Translations under genes and position numbers: made by a program | The notes under the pieces: generated by a model | The model's input: only the letters and a program-made list of their open reading frames with translations | Database searches by the model: none | What the model was told of the DNA's origin: nothing | Assembly: GCA_038049695.1 (NCBI GenBank) | Contig: CP142451.1 | Span: forward strand, 5,888,001 to 5,952,000 | DNA length: 64,000 bases | Reading direction: 5' to 3' | DNA from: Cinnamomum chago | Lineage: Eukaryota; Streptophyta; Magnoliopsida; Laurales; Lauraceae | Shown here: piece after piece, positions 10,850 to 24,050 of the stretch | Layout: each line of letters begins with the position of its first letter | Position numbering within the stretch: position 1 is the stretch's first letter

Positions 10850-12000
10850 CTAGAAAGGGAGATTCATTTTTTAACCTACCAGTGCACATGTCAAATGGTG
10901 GAAAGGAAGACTGAGAAAAGATAAAAATGCATGTGGATGAATCAACCATCACCCCCATAATTAGAATTTGAAACTCTTAACTCTGAAGCAGTAGTCATTG
11001 AAAGTGAAACAAAGATGTTAATTGATCAGATTACCAACATCACATACCTCAAGTCAGTTAGCATGCCATATGGTCCATACCCCCAATTCCACCATCATCA
11101 GAAAAGAGACTCATTCAGTTACTCTGATTGATTGATTGATTGATTGGGGATTTCCTACTATATCTCATGGGGCCCACCTAGGTGCACTTGTATTAGTGGG
11201 GTTAGGATAGATGGAATCATGGAAGTTCCAATAATTAAAAGAAAACCAACCCCATCATGTTATTTTAACCTTTTGGCTTAGTAGTTTTAAATTCTTGGTA
11301 ATTTTTTATTTATATGTTATTAAGACTTAATCCAATTTTTAGCAAAGTTGAGCCTATTGCCAAGTAGAGGTATTGGGGGTGGTGAGACTTGAGAGTAAAG
11401 GGCTCAAGGGGGTGGAGTGAACAAAAGATGGGCCAAAGTCAGTGGGTCCCAGAGATTGGAATGCATATGAATTATCACCTTCCACGTCAGGATTTCTTGA
11501 TTTGAGTGGTTTATGACTTTATGTGACTATAGGACTGACAATCATTGCAATCCTCTCACAATCTTAGTAGTCATTGATTGGAACTGTCCTTTGTCAAGTA
11601 GTGCATAGGGGTGGCTTTTAAGTTTTAACTCATCTATTTCAAGTCAACATGGAATTGTGGGCTCAAGGATAAAAGGAGGAAAAGGTGAAGGTCGGGGTTT
11701 TACTCGGCTTCTCTTTAGGTCCGAAGGGATTGGTCTAGCCCGGAGAGTTTCTTAGGAAAAAAGGAAAAAAAAAAAAAAAAAAAACAAGATCACGAAAACT
11801 GTATGTGCTCAAGCTTGAGCATGGCCTTTTAGGCAATTTGTCACGATATACATTTCTTACGTAGAAATATTCGAGGGTTAGAGACTTAGAGTAGTATAAA
11901 TAACACTAATAAATTTTGAAAAAAAATAGGAGGGTTAAAGTATTATAAACTTTGTAAAATTGAAAAAGACACAAAATACCCCTTATATGATCGTTTTATG
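10850..12000. other. non-coding stretch with (GATT)n and poly(A) tracts
   Basis: No gene is recognised. A (GATT)5 microsatellite lies near 11126-11149 and a run of about 18 A near 11766. Confidence 0.5.
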
Positions 12001-12044
12001 GCTGTTTGGGGGGGTGGTAAAATGGACAATTTTTTTTAAAAAAG

Positions 12045-12205
12045 TCACTTTTGGACGGGCCAGGCGGGCCCATCCTGGCGGGCCACAGAGGGCAGCCCAC
12101 ATGCCAGGCGGGCCAGCACGGCCGTGCCGTTGACCGGGCCATGCCAGGCCACGGCCCGTTGACTGGGTTCGGCCCGGCACGGCCCATTTGATTACCACAC
12201 CCACA
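12045..12205. repeat. second GC-rich island (GGCCAGGCGGGCC-type blocks)
   Basis: About 160 bp dense in GGGCC and GGCCC blocks, inverted relative to the island at 10.6 kb (CGGCCCATTTGATTACC against the AAACGGGCC end). It probably belongs to the same element family. ORFs reading through it are compositional and look like no protein family. Confidence 0.35.
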
Positions 12206-13260
12206 TACACACAAAAGAACTTTTCCGCGAATTCTTAATTCTGACATTTGGTGCAAGGAATATGGGGCACATAAAAAAACGATTCTTTACATGGATCTCC
12301 GCATCACTACACCAAACAGAAATAGTGAATTCCACAGCTTGTAGAACCCACACCCCATATCTAATTACCTAACTTGATGGGGTAAGGACCTTGAACTGCA
12401 TACGATTCCAATCAGTTGCATTCAGAAACTAAAAGAAATAACAACAAAAGAAAAACACCCCACAGTTCGAAATAGTTCGAACCATCAAGAAAAATGAAAA
12501 AAAAAAAAAGGAAATCGAGGTTCATGAAAAACTCAAATATGAATTTTGTGGAATTGCGAATCAGGTAGGTAACTATTGTATCCAGTGTCCTAAACTCAAA
12601 ACTACATAAGAAAAATGAAATTAAAGAAAGTAGGGATTCTGTCAAAGAAAATGGGAGATTCATCAATCGAACATCCAAACGCACCCAAGTTCAGAACCAA
12701 ATTCCTTGAGAAAAGAAGTGGAAACCATGAAAGGGATTCTTTGTTCCCACTATAGTTTTTCATGATTTTGTTCATTTTACCTGAAAATGGGATAAAGATG
12801 AGAGCTTTGGTGATTTCTTGTTTCTTCTTGCACGATCGATCGATGGATGACAAGAAGATGAAGAAAAAAGAGTGCTTAAAAAGTTTCCAGAGAAAACCCG
12901 AAGTTGGGAAACCTTGAAATATGATACAGCGAGTGATCTTCCACAATTCCCACCGATTGGGATATGTGAAACCCCAACTGGGGCCACTTAAATCAGTATG
13001 GCCCAAATAAAGGTGACAAAACTTGACCCGACTTACCAACTTGGCTCGTATTTGACTGTGTAATGCGACCAGCATAAAATACGGATTAGTGATAGTCAAA
13101 TTTGCTGACCTACACAAAAAAAGGGCCGAATTAATTTTCCCGTAGATCTTTTTCTGATTTGGCCTACTGGATAGGAGTGAAACAATCAAGCTGAATACGA
13201 AAGGACGGATATTGGGGAAATGTGTGATAATTGATACCAGGTGCCAACACAATTAGTGTG
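12205..13260. other. unresolved region, UTR/intron-like, 216-codon minus ORF
   Basis: The minus strand is open for 216 codons (13252-12602). The translation has no recognisable domain, is rich in F and S, and reads through sequence resembling plant leader/intron DNA, with CT-rich tracts and acceptor-like CCCATTTTCAG and TTTCTTTGACAG. On the plus strand a short frame starts at an ATG near 12649 (MGDSSIEHPNAPK...) and stops after 34 codons. I would not call a protein from either. Confidence 0.3.
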
Positions 13261-15690
13261 TTGGTGGATAACCAATCTTTCATGATTTTCTTGGCTTTCT
13301 ATCTTCTTTGGGCAATTCACTTGTAAAGTGAATTGAAGTGAGTTGACTCAATTTAAGAGACATAAAAATGATGGTCAAATTAAAAGAGAATAAAATGCAT
13401 TCATCAAAATGGATGGTGGACCATGCTATCACATCGACCATTTATAAGATTGCCCATCTTGGCCTCCTTTGAGTCATTCCTGCTAAAACCTTGGAGGGCT
13501 CAATTTTGAGGTCGGGTCAGGTCCGTGGAGGACCCTGACTCAATTATTGTTTCCTGTACCTAGACCCAGCTCCAATTGACACATGTGGACCCAGACTAAC
13601 TCAAGGCATGTCTCCAAGCCCAATCATTATATATATATATATATATATCAATATATAAGAGTAATTTTCATATATCAATATATAATAGTAATTTTCAGGA
13701 ATGGGCAGGTCATCCCTGCTCATTGAAATACTTGGTATATGAGGCCCACCTTGAAGCATTAACAATCAAGGTGGGCAGGGGTTGAAAGATCTCCTTTTGA
13801 CAATGGAAACCATTCGATTTGGGAACTGCACTTTTCAACAGGGTTGGGTAAAAACTAGGACGAGTTGACCATAGGTTTTGCCTTTGGTTGAGACCCAACT
13901 AGTGGCCCACCTGTTTTAGAAATCGTAGCTTGATAAGTTTCGTTGGCCAATTTGCATGATCAATCCAATGGCCTCCCAGTTGGATTATCAGTCTCGAGTA
14001 TCGCGACCGCCCATCCCTTAAAGTATCATATATTTGTACAATTGGGTATACAGATTCCATAACCAACTGGACCCAATTTGGACGACCGCCATTGGATTGA
14101 CAAAATCTTGAACAAGTGGGTAAAACATAGTGATCAATCTAGCCGTTGGCCTATTGAAATTGACTTATAAGATTTTGATAAAAGTAAATACCATGGGTGT
14201 TAGAGGTACATCATCAACGATTAGGATTCTCAAAAGGTGGGCCCCACTTGAAATTTTAAGGGTCCAATTTCACACTATCAACTAGTCTAAAAAGAACAGT
14301 GTAAAAATAGGTCTTAAAGTAAATAGCTCCCCAATGTTTCCCAGGCCATGCTTCGTATTATTACTTGATCAAACTGGTCTTATTACTTGATCAAACTGGT
14401 CTGAAGCATTCACTGGATAGCATGTGCCCATAATATTGGCCCTATGAAAGACGCAATACATACCTGTGAAGCAGGGGCTGAGAGGCCAAAAAGGAGAATG
14501 GTAGGTTAAGCTCAACCTGCCTCCGGTGCAAATCAAATTCATGCTTTAAGGGCTGACTTTCGAAGATCTAAATTGTTCAAACAATGAGCCCGCTTGTGTT
14601 TTCAAAGGCAGGTCCATGACTCATAAAAGAAATTACTGCTGGATTAGTGAGGTTTTTTCCAAAATGTGTGATTAAATATCATTGTTGATAATTCCTATTA
14701 AGAAAATCAAAAATTCTAAATCATTGATTACTATTATTTAAAATTGATATTATTACAGTTTTCTAATAATATTCAGAGAAAATTCCTAGATTTGAAAAAT
14801 ACCCTACTGCAGTACTGGTTGTTTATATTTCACATACGAATGCAATTCTATATTGTTCTTAGTCTTAACAAGTAGACAGTTTGTGTGCAAAAGGATTGAG
14901 CTGAGCAATCCTAGACTTTTTCTTGCAAGTAGGTTTAGAAGGTTGTTGAAACAGATTTTGTATTGCCAGAGTACTACAAGTTTTGACCATGGCCAAATTG
15001 ATATTTTGATTAATATCATGTTTGAGGCAAAGAGAGATTTCATTCCATGGTTTGGTTCTGGAAAGGCGAGGCTGCATTGTATATAATTTGGTAGCTGTTT
15101 TTAACAATTTAGATGCATCATGTTCTCTCAAACATGCAAGTGATTAACTTCAAGGATAATAGATATCAGTGACAACACATCTCATGTCGTCTAAAAAGTG
15201 CACAGTCAATTCCTTTTCATCAAACTATTCAACAAACAAAGAGAATATCTTCAACCAAAAATATCATATCAATTATAACTTAAATTTGAAAATTTTGTAT
15301 CCAACAAATACAACTTAGACCATCTTATTTGGTGAAATTTTCAACAATAATATGGCAAATTTGTGTACAAAATATTCATACAACTGGATAAGCCGGTGAA
15401 TACAAGAAAACAATGCCAAGGGGATTGCCTGCCATCTAGACTTGCACATTGAAGGACCATTTGATTAAAAAAAATTAAACAAACAAAAAAAAGACGCTAT
15501 ACACCATGAGAGCTTGTGTGAGATCTAATGCGAGATGACTTTTAGAATGGTCCCAAAGACGAAAGATATGGTCACAGACGTCACAGCTACCCACATCACA
15601 TGGTCCCAAGACAACTTGTGTGCGATACTGCGCAGCTTCAATTTCAATGTCGAACAGTCCAAGATAAATGTACCTGCACCTCAAGCATCA
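13260..15690. other. no recognisable gene
   Basis: The stretch contains a TA microsatellite near 13627-13648, a 21-bp direct repeat (TTACTTGATCAAACTGGTC-type) near 14360-14400, and scattered short ORFs without domain similarity. An open stretch of 77-88 codons on both strands near 14.85-15.13 kb has no family I recognise. Confidence 0.45.
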
Positions 15691-15707
15691 CATTCGCAGC
15701 CATATAA

Positions 15708-16565
15708 GAAAGGGAGAAAAAGGGTTCATGAGGAAATTCAGGTTACTATCAAGTTCATTGCACCAGTAGGTGCTTTTACTCATTTACACCATTGCATCAA
15801 TGCATCATCGGGCCCCCATCGGTTGTATAAGGTACAAACTACAAACATGTTCTTATCATAAAAATAGATTGAAATGGTGAAATAGAATTCATCTACCAGA
15901 CCCCAACGTAGTTGGGACAAAGCTTTAATGATGGTGATGATGATGATGTAGTAGATGAATATACCTTCTATGGTGCAGTAATATTTACACAACATGAACT
16001 TCTCCACTCCTTTGAATTCATCCTTTTTTCCTGTCCATTTGTTTAGAATAGAATACATAAGACTTTTTTTTTCTTTCTTCTGTCCATTTCATTAGAATAG
16101 AATGTACCTTAAGAAAGGGTGAAAAAGGGTTCATGAGGAAATTCAGGTTACTATCAAGTTCATTGCACCAGTAGGTGCTATTACTTATTTACACCATTGC
16201 ATCAATGCATCATCGGACCCTCATCATTTGTACAAGGTACAAACTACAAACATGTTCTTATCATAAAATCAACAAACAAGTCCTTTCACAATTTCAATCC
16301 TCGATCTAGTTTTGTTAGTTAATGGAATACAACTAAATTTAGGAGCTATGTAGAAATAATGGATAGATTGGAATGGGGAACCTGAATTTTCATGTACCCG
16401 ACCTCAATGTAGTTGAGACAAAGCTTTTATTATGGTGGTGATGGTGATGTTGTCAAAGAATATACCTTCTATGGTGCCATAATAGTGACACAGCATGAAC
16501 TTCTCCACTCCTCTGGATTCATCACTTTTTCCTGTGCATCTAATTAGAATGGAATTCATAAGACC
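15708..16565. repeat. tandem duplication of about 0.4 kb carrying SINE-like 3' ends
   Basis: Copy 1 (about 15708-16065) and copy 2 (about 16113-16565) align in order from AAGAAAGGG through to CATAAGACC. Both include a block like CCCCAACGTAGTTGGGACAA followed by AAGCTTT and a (GAT)n-like tail. That block resembles the 3' end of Au-type plant SINEs. I see no intact pol III A and B boxes, so the SINE part is only a tail relic. Confidence 0.7.
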
Positions 16566-16569
16566 TTTT

Positions 16570-17930
16570 CTTTTTTCTGTCTATTTGATAATAATAGAAT
16601 TTACCTTGCTTTCGAGAGCATTGTTTTTCTCCCTGCAAATTTTGGGCTTCATTAGTTCTGACCTTGAACATGCCATCTTAAGAAAGGATGGATCCAGATA
16701 TCTTTTTAGACAAATATCGGCACTATCATTGTCAAATCTGCAAAGTAAAATCAAAAGTTTTTCAGTATCCCCACAACTTCTAGGAAGAATAATAAGAAAT
16801 TCAATAGTTCTTGCTTGTCAAGGAAGAACAAACGTGGGGCATGATGTCATTCTTCATAGGATTCCATAATAAAAGATGGAGCATCGTTGTGGACAAGGTG
16901 ATTCTGTTTGGTATGAATTTTAGGATGCCAATCCGAACCTGTAAAACAACCATTCTGTATCAAGGAATTGAATTGTGAAATAGATAGAATTTTACAAAAT
17001 TGTATCATCATAGGTTTCCACAAAACATAATCTAGATTCCACAAGCCATTGGAGAATCACCAAAAACAAAACCTACACATTTCCAATTACCATACCTTAC
17101 CAAGGTAAGATCATATTTGATTTAGCACTTACCAAAATTAGCACCCCATCCAAATAAACAAATGGCCATGCTTCTGATTTTCACCTCCACCCATTGATTA
17201 CTATTAAATTACTGCCATCGAGAACCAACCTCCATGCATTTTTACCATCTCAAAACCCAATCAGAATGGGTTCATCCACTGTCCTGAGTAAGAAAATAAA
17301 TATCATCTTGCAACTGGATGGTCATGCACATGAAATTATAGACAAACATAAAATGATGAAGATAACACATAATATATTTAACAGTTCAACTTATAAGATG
17401 AGACTAGTGAGAATAGGTAAAGCCTATGCAATAAAAAGAAAAGTAATGATCACTTCTAAGAAATGTGCCAAAAAGAAATAAGTTCTCAAATGATCTAAAA
17501 GATAAAATGTCCAAATGCTAAAGATGTGCTTGCCATTATAGAATATAAAGCAGTAAAGAAGTGAAACTACTGACCATTATGACCTTTGATTCAATGAAAT
17601 TCTAATAGAATTCCACTCTCTCAAAAACTAGAAAAGGCCCACACTCATACTGACAATTTTTTTTTGAATGGTCATTCATACTATACTAACATTCCTTTCT
17701 CAATATAGTCTTGACAGAACTAAATAAAGCAGTAAACATCCTAACTAAATATGAAACGACTATTTTTCCCTGGGAGACAAGGGCCTGTTTGAAAGCACAA
17801 TGCAGGTTAAATTGCAATGCAAGTGCAAGAAAAACAAGAATCTATAAACATGTATGGAAGTACTAAATCAACTTCAACACATACAAAACCAACAGCTTAA
17901 GTAAAGGCATAAACTTCTCAATTGCAGATA
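16570..17930. other. no recognisable gene
   Basis: A 124-codon plus-strand ORF (16495-16869) overlaps the second repeat copy and has no recognisable domain. Other frames are short. The stretch looks like intergenic or intronic DNA. Confidence 0.45.
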
Positions 17931-18345
17931 CATAAATTTCATTACATGACTGCTTCTTCTTTGCAATTTTGGCAGACAATGGCCTTAATTAGTTTGAATT
18001 ATGCAAGGAAAAGAGATTCATAAAAAAAAGACATTAAATACACCATACATCACTTACTATAAGTAAGCAACAACGCACTACTCTTCACACCACCACCAAC
18101 TGCAACAGCTAATATTTTTGCAGCAAGCCAAACAATAAATTTTGTTACATGATCGCTGCTTCTTTGCAATTTTGGCAGACTGTGGCCTTAATCAGTCTGA
18201 ACAACACAAGGAAAATAGATGCATTATCTATTAAAAAGCAGAATTAAAATACCATCAATCACTTCCTACAAGTTAGCAATAACCTACTGGTTCTTCACAC
18301 CACCAGTAACCATAGTAGCCAATATTTTGGCAACATGCCAAACAA
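17930..18345. repeat. tandem duplication of about 205 bp
   Basis: Two diverged copies (about 17930-18135 and 18136-18345) share CTTCTTTGCAATTTTGGCAG, a TGTTACATGA/CATTACATGA block, CTTCACACCACCA and GCCAAACAA in the same order. No coding frame is conserved between them. Confidence 0.75.
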
Positions 18346-18349
18346 CTCA

Positions 18350-19560
18350 CCCACTAATAACTGCACAAACACAAACACATCAAATCACACCATAACTCCA
18401 TAACAAGCAGAAACACAACTTTCCTAACTAAAAATAGAAATAGAATGTGGGATCAAGCACTGGTGGCACATAAAAAATTTCCTCCTGCATATACAAGACC
18501 AACAATTTATTCATGTTCCCATGTGCTTTGTATGTGTCCAAACCAGTGAAGAATATAGAAGGGAAATAGCACGGTGACTTTTGGAGAGATCGATGGAGAG
18601 AGTTACAGAGAGTTTTGCATCTTATCAATCACTTCAAGCCATTTATGAAATGCAAGGAATGAAGAGGATGACGATTATGAGAAGAGTAACGTTCGTGGCT
18701 AAGAGGAAATGAAGAGGAGAGGAGTTACGGTTCTGGGTTGCATTTGAAACCGTCATCTCCACTCATGGAATAAATGTTAAATGGGCCATTACTTAGAATG
18801 ATTAATGGGCCATTAGTTAGTAGGGCCTGATATTAGCAAGAGATCAAAAATTATAAGACGGTCAAAATCAATCTCAATTTGGGAAGGAATTGGCAATTGG
18901 AATCCAGCCGGCTTCATATAATATAACTAGCAAAAGATGCCTGTGCTCTAATGGCATTTGCAACATGAAATCCATAAAAAGAGGGAAGATGAAGATCAAG
19001 TTTTTATTACATACATCTACTACAGTGGAACCAATCTCAGCAGATAGACACTGGTGCTTATAAAACGGGCTCAATCACTGCATCAAATTATTGGAAATAT
19101 ATTGCAATATAGTTCTTTATAAGTGGAGGCCAGTTTATGCCACTGCATTGCAGATGATAAAAACCTAAACACTTGGCCCAATCAGTGCATATAAATGTAG
19201 AGAAAGCATCACCAATACAGACTTAGTCATCACTTTTTAACAGATATATTGTAAAAAAAGCATGAATTGCACCAAATGTCTACATACCTCAACAACACAT
19301 GATAGAGAGATGGAACCCACTATTGTATCAGATGATGATGGATCAACCAAGGGAAATACTTCAAAAGTCAAAGTTGTAATCAGAGTACTGTAGGAACCGC
19401 GACTATATAGTTAAACACTTAAACAACAAAGAAAAATCTGAAAACTCAACAGTACATTGGAACTTGAATAAATGGACTACCAATTCCACAAGCTTGGAAA
19501 ATAAAGAAAAAATAGCATTTAACTTTAGAGTGTAGGAAAATCAAGAATATAAAGATCCTC
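18350..19560. other. no recognisable gene
   Basis: Only short frames without domain similarity are present. A purine-rich block at 18590-18740 may be leader-like, but no start or splice signal is convincing. Confidence 0.45.
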
Positions 19561-19599
19561 ATTTAAGGAACGGGTGCTTCTCTATCTACAATCTGACTC

Positions 19600-19998
19600 T
19601 ATAGATATGCACAAGTACAATACCCGCAGAAGTCAATGTTGATACATGGTATATGAAACATATGTGCAATTATAAAACCCCATGGACTTGCACAGATACA
19701 AACCCTATGGAAGTCAATGTTGATACATGGTGTGAAACATATATGAAATTAAAAAAAAAATAAAAAAGAGAGAGAAAGAAAGAAAAGATAGGCAGCATGG
19801 AAGTTCCATGCACAAATTAAAGTTGGGGTTCAAGTATGTATATTGAAATACAGTGGTCAGCCTTAGAAATATGTAAACAGTTTATGCATGGCTAAGAAAT
19901 CATGGAGCTATAAGATTAAAGATAACCTTAACAAAAGATCACGACACACACACACACACACACAAAAAAAAAAAACCTGTGAGAAACATTACATAACT

Positions 19999-20043
<45 letters not shown>

Positions 20044-20060
20044 CTGTGAGAAACATTACA
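19600..20060. repeat. cluster of short tandem duplications with (CA)n-poly(A)
   Basis: A block of about 75 bp containing GAAGTCAATGTTGATACATGG is duplicated at 19620-19760. A block of about 70 bp containing (CA)n, poly(A) and GTGAGAAACATTACATAACTAC is duplicated at 19943-20066. A related version of 19500-19620 recurs at 20215-20310, showing repeated local duplication. Confidence 0.8.
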
Positions 20061-20309
20061 TAACTACAGATGTGTGTGCATAGGAGGATTTTGTAGATAT
20101 GATATCACACAATACTCAACCATGAAATCCATACAAACAGTTTTTGCATTAACGGTTTGGTTTTTTTTTTTCTATAAGTGTACGAATCTCAGTAGGTAGG
20201 AAAACAGAGAAAATACCAGGTAACTTTAAAGTTTCGATAGATCAAGAATGATAAGCTCTCCATTAAAGGAATGAGTACTTCTCTATCTACAACCTAACAC
20301 TATAGATAT

Positions 20310-21330
20310 GCTCCCAGATTCATATTCCAACAACCATTGGTCCTCATTCTGCATAAACCAATTAAATCACGTAGTTGCAAAAACTGTCTCAAGTTAAGAC
20401 CAGCTATGGGTTGAAACAAAGGTATGACTACGTACATGACATAGTCAAGCTGATAATATACTGAAAAGTTGTTCTTCTTCTTCTTCCTTTTTTTTTCCCA
20501 AACTAAGTAAAGGTTGAGATAAAATTAGGATACCTGATTTAGCTTAGTCAAGTTGAAATTATATGAAACATGCATTTTTTTTTTCAAATTTAGCTGTGTG
20601 TTTTGCTCTAATAATTAATTATCAATAACTAATTTGATGCAGTCAATAGGAATAATCAAGAAGAATTGCATATATATATATATATATATATGATAAAAGG
20701 GACTTACCATCATCCATTTAAAAAAAAAAACAATCAATTCCCAAGCTCACTTTTCAATAGGCCTTATTAGAAGCTCATTTCATTATGAATTCCTACGTAT
20801 TCAACTGGCTCAAGTAACTATACACATTATACTAAATACTATTTCAATTTGAGGTTCTGGTCATCATTAATCTACAATCCAACATTTCTTTACTAACCAC
20901 TCATTGGATGTCTCATTTGGTCTCTCCCTTCTTTGGGATTATAATGGGTACCCAAATACCTATAAATCTGATAGATGCAACCCGAGAAAAGTGGGAATCG
21001 CATGTGACTTTTTAAAATTCAGGCAAGGTTGTTCACAAGGTTGATACTTGCACACAAGTATATCCCAGTAAATAGGTATCATAAAAACCTCCCCCCAAAC
21101 AATGATTGAGAAAAACGAAAAAAAGAAACTGTTCCTTTACTCTTAATTTTATATTTAAAGTAATTACTTTTCAAATTCTTATCCTAGTATGATAAGAGTA
21201 CACCACTTATAGATTCATTTCCTATGATAAAAGTACACCACTTATAGATTCATTTCCTACTTGATTATTCATCACAGAGTTATGGATACAAAAAGCTTTT
21301 TTGCTTGTGCACATTAGTGTTAAATAGAAG
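20310..21330. other. no recognisable gene; (TA)n and a 39-bp tandem duplication
   Basis: A TA microsatellite lies at about 20669-20690. A 39-bp unit containing GTACACCACTTATAGATTC is duplicated at 21195-21270. Confidence 0.6.
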
Positions 21331-21518
21331 AAATAATTTTGAAGCATTTTTGCCTGCAAGCAAAGAACCAAACACTAAATTCTAGTAATGATTAAGGGCT
21401 CGTAGAATGGAATGAAGAAAGCAAAGTTGCAAAATTGAGGTTCCTTATGAAACAGTACATAGATCTGCAAGCAATGAATATATGCTTTAGAGAAAATAAG
21501 AGAAATTAAAATAGAAAC
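21330..21518. repeat. left half of a duplicated segment split by the copia insertion
   Basis: Together with 26995-27100 this aligns with 27170-27500, sharing AACACTAAATTCTAGTAATG, GCAAGCAATGAAT and the ATAGAAAC that precedes the element. The other copy has no insertion and so shows the ancestral state of the target. Confidence 0.85.
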
Positions 21519-21817
21519 TGTGAAAGGCAGCAATGGAAGAAGAGACAATATTCTCTGTGAATTCGATGATCCCTTTGAGGGTCTCATCCTTTGATTATAT
21601 AGATACAAGTTGCTATAAGAGTTACAGGAATTGAGGCAACTAGCTAAATTACAATCTTTCTATTCTAATTCTATTCTAATTAGATCTCCTAATAAGGCAG
21701 GAAATAAAATACATAGCTGTACAATCGATGCTTGTTTTGACCCACAAGTTGGGCCTTTTCTGCCATGGGTTGTGACCCACTGACCCATTGGACCATGACC
21801 CACTGACCCATTTGACA
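21519..21817 (-). repeat. 3' LTR of the copia element
   Basis: Read on the minus strand it begins TGTCAAATGG and ends TTTCACA. A TATA-like TATATAATC lies at about 21594-21602. It contains a repeated CCCACTGACCC-type block near its edge. One substitution separates it from the 5' LTR. Confidence 0.96.
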
Positions 21818-21826
21818 CCCCCCCTC
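21818..21826 (-). other. polypurine tract
   Basis: On the minus strand GAGGGGGGG directly precedes the 3' LTR. It overlaps the last two bases of the polyprotein stop codon, so coding sequence runs right to the LTR. Confidence 0.9.
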
Positions 21827-24050
21827 AAATTGATGCGGGTGAATCAACGAGCATCAATTTGCCAACCAAGAACTGGTGACGTGGCCGAGGAAGTCCCTTG
21901 GTAAAAATATCAGCAATTTGAAGACTAGTAGGGACATGAGGAAGAGTGATGGCTTCACGCACAAATGCATCACGTATGTAATGACAAGTCACTTCAATGT
22001 GCTTTGTGCGTTCATGGAATACAGGATTTTCAGTAATCCGTATGGCACTGGTATTGTCAGCATAGAGAGGTGTGGGTCCAGATTGTGGAAATCCAAGCTC
22101 AGTAAGGAGACCCCGAAGCCAGATAATTTCAGAAGTGGCGGCCGACATCGCGCGATATTCGGCTTCTGTGGATGATTTGGAGACTTTATCTTGTTTCTTA
22201 CACTTCCAAGAGATCAACGAGTCCCCTAAGAACATGCACCAACCCGTGGTAGACCGTCGACTATCTGGGCAGCCAGCCCAGTCAGAGTCGGAGTAAGCGA
22301 TGAGAGAAGTCGAATTGCCCACAGGAAAGAACAGGCCACGAGATGGTGTATGAAGAACATAGCGAAGAATGCGCCGCACAGCAACCAGGTGGAGATGGCG
22401 TGGTTGTGTCATGAACTGACTAACCAGATTCACCGCATATGAGCTATCAGGCCGAGTGATAGTCAAATAGATCAAACTGCCGACCAAGCGGCGGTACATT
22501 GTGGCATCAGGAAGAAGATCACCTGTATCTTGTGCGAGTTGAAGATTGGCCTCAACAGGAGTATCCACAGGAGTCGAGTTTTGAAGACCAGCCGTCTCAA
22601 TGAGATCCATAGCATATTTGTGCTGATCGAGGATAAGACCTTTCGCGGACTGATGAACCTCAAGACCTAAAAAGTATGTGAGAGGCCCTAAGTCTTTCAT
22701 ATGAAAAGATTCATGTAAGGAAGCTTGGAGATGAGTGATCATGCCAGAATCTGTCCCAGATATGATGATATCATCCACGTATACCAAGAGGACAGTAATC
22801 CCATTTGATGAGCGATGCAGGAACATAGAAGGATCCGAGGCACTTTGAGAGAACTGTAGGTGAAGAAGAGCATCCCGAAATTTCTCAAACCAAGCGCGCG
22901 GAGCTTGCTTAAGACCATATAGAGAGCGTCGTAAGCGCGCACAATCACCTGCCGAGACACCCGTAACTCCTTGAGGAAGCCGCATATAGACTTCTTCCTT
23001 GAGATCGCCATGAAGGAAAGCATTCTTGACATCAAATTGATAAAGAGGCCATGAGTGGGAAGCAGCAATGGCCAGAACAGTCCGGATTGTGGTCATTTTT
23101 GCCACTGGAGCAAATGTTTCTTCATAGTCGATACCATATTCCTGTCGGTTGCCCAATGTGACTAACCGTGCTTTATAGCGATCCAACGAGCCATCGGCCT
23201 TCAGTTTGACGGAGAAAACCCATTTGCAACCGATAGGTCTTGCAGAGGAGGGGCATGGAACAATATCCCAAGTATGATTCTGCTGCAGTGCATCTAATTC
23301 TTCGTGCATAGCCTTTCGCCAACAGTCATGCTTAACCGCCTGTGAGTAAGAGGTAGGAATAGTAATGGAAGAAAGGGTAGCAAGCAAGGAAGTGTGAGTG
23401 AACCCATATTTGTCTGGAGGCTTAGAGACACGAGTGGAGCGGCGAAGTGGAGGTGGAGGTGCAGCATTAGGGGATGAAGCGGGGGCAAGATCAGGTGCCG
23501 GCGATGGATCCGGAGGGGGAGGCAGTTGTGGAACATCTTTGTGACGACGACGTTCATAAACAATTAGTGGAGAAGAGAACGTGTCAGAAAAAGCTGGTAG
23601 ATGAGAAAATGAAGGTAAATCCGAGGAATGTGTAGAAAAAAACTTTTGATTTTCAAAAAAAGTAACATTTCGAGAAATTCTAATGCGGTTGATCGCAGGA
23701 TCAAAACATATATACCCCTTCTGGTGAGATGCGTAACCAAGGAACGCACATTTGGCTGACTGAGCTGTTAATTTGGTACGTTCAGTAGGAGGAAGATGAA
23801 CAAAACACACACATCCAAAGATGCGCATGTGGGTGTAAGAGGGATCCTTATGAAAGATACGAAAGTATGGTGTATGATTGTGGAGGCGAGAGGATGGTAA
23901 GCGATTGATTAAGTGAACCGCAGTGGCTAAAGCTTCGGGCCAAAATCTTGCGGGAACTGATGATTCTAAGAGAAGAGAACGAACAGTATCTAGAAGATGT
24001 CTGTTTTTTTGTTCTGCAACTCCGTTCTGTTGAGGGGTATAAGGGCACGA
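21825..24050 (-). pseudogene. copia polyprotein, part after the stop: integrase end, reverse transcriptase, RNase H
   Basis: This is the same frame as the upstream part, continued after the in-frame TGA, with 741 open codons. It opens with the integrase catalytic glutamate region (TPQQNGVAE), placed 35 positions after the second aspartate as in a DD35E site. Counting from the ATG at 23828, the reverse transcriptase spans about residues 185-430 with the catalytic YVDD at 350-353. RNase H includes D516, E555 and D591, in the strings SDSDWAG, SSTEAEY and LYADNTSA. The C-terminus ends at the polypurine tract. No further stop or frameshift is seen. This part would need readthrough or an internal start at 23828 to be made. 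Confidence 0.93.

Noticed and set aside
10506-12256. Proline/arginine-rich frames through the GC-rich islands
   Set aside because: They are open because stop codons are rare in GC-rich repeats; overlapping frames are equally open.
12602-13252. 216-codon minus-strand ORF
   Set aside because: Low-complexity F/S-rich translation with acceptor-like tracts inside it and no domain; it reads like leader or intron sequence.
19940-20040. CRISPR-like or satellite interpretation of the CA/poly(A) blocks
   Set aside because: This is a simple-sequence tandem duplication of two units; there is no spacer structure.
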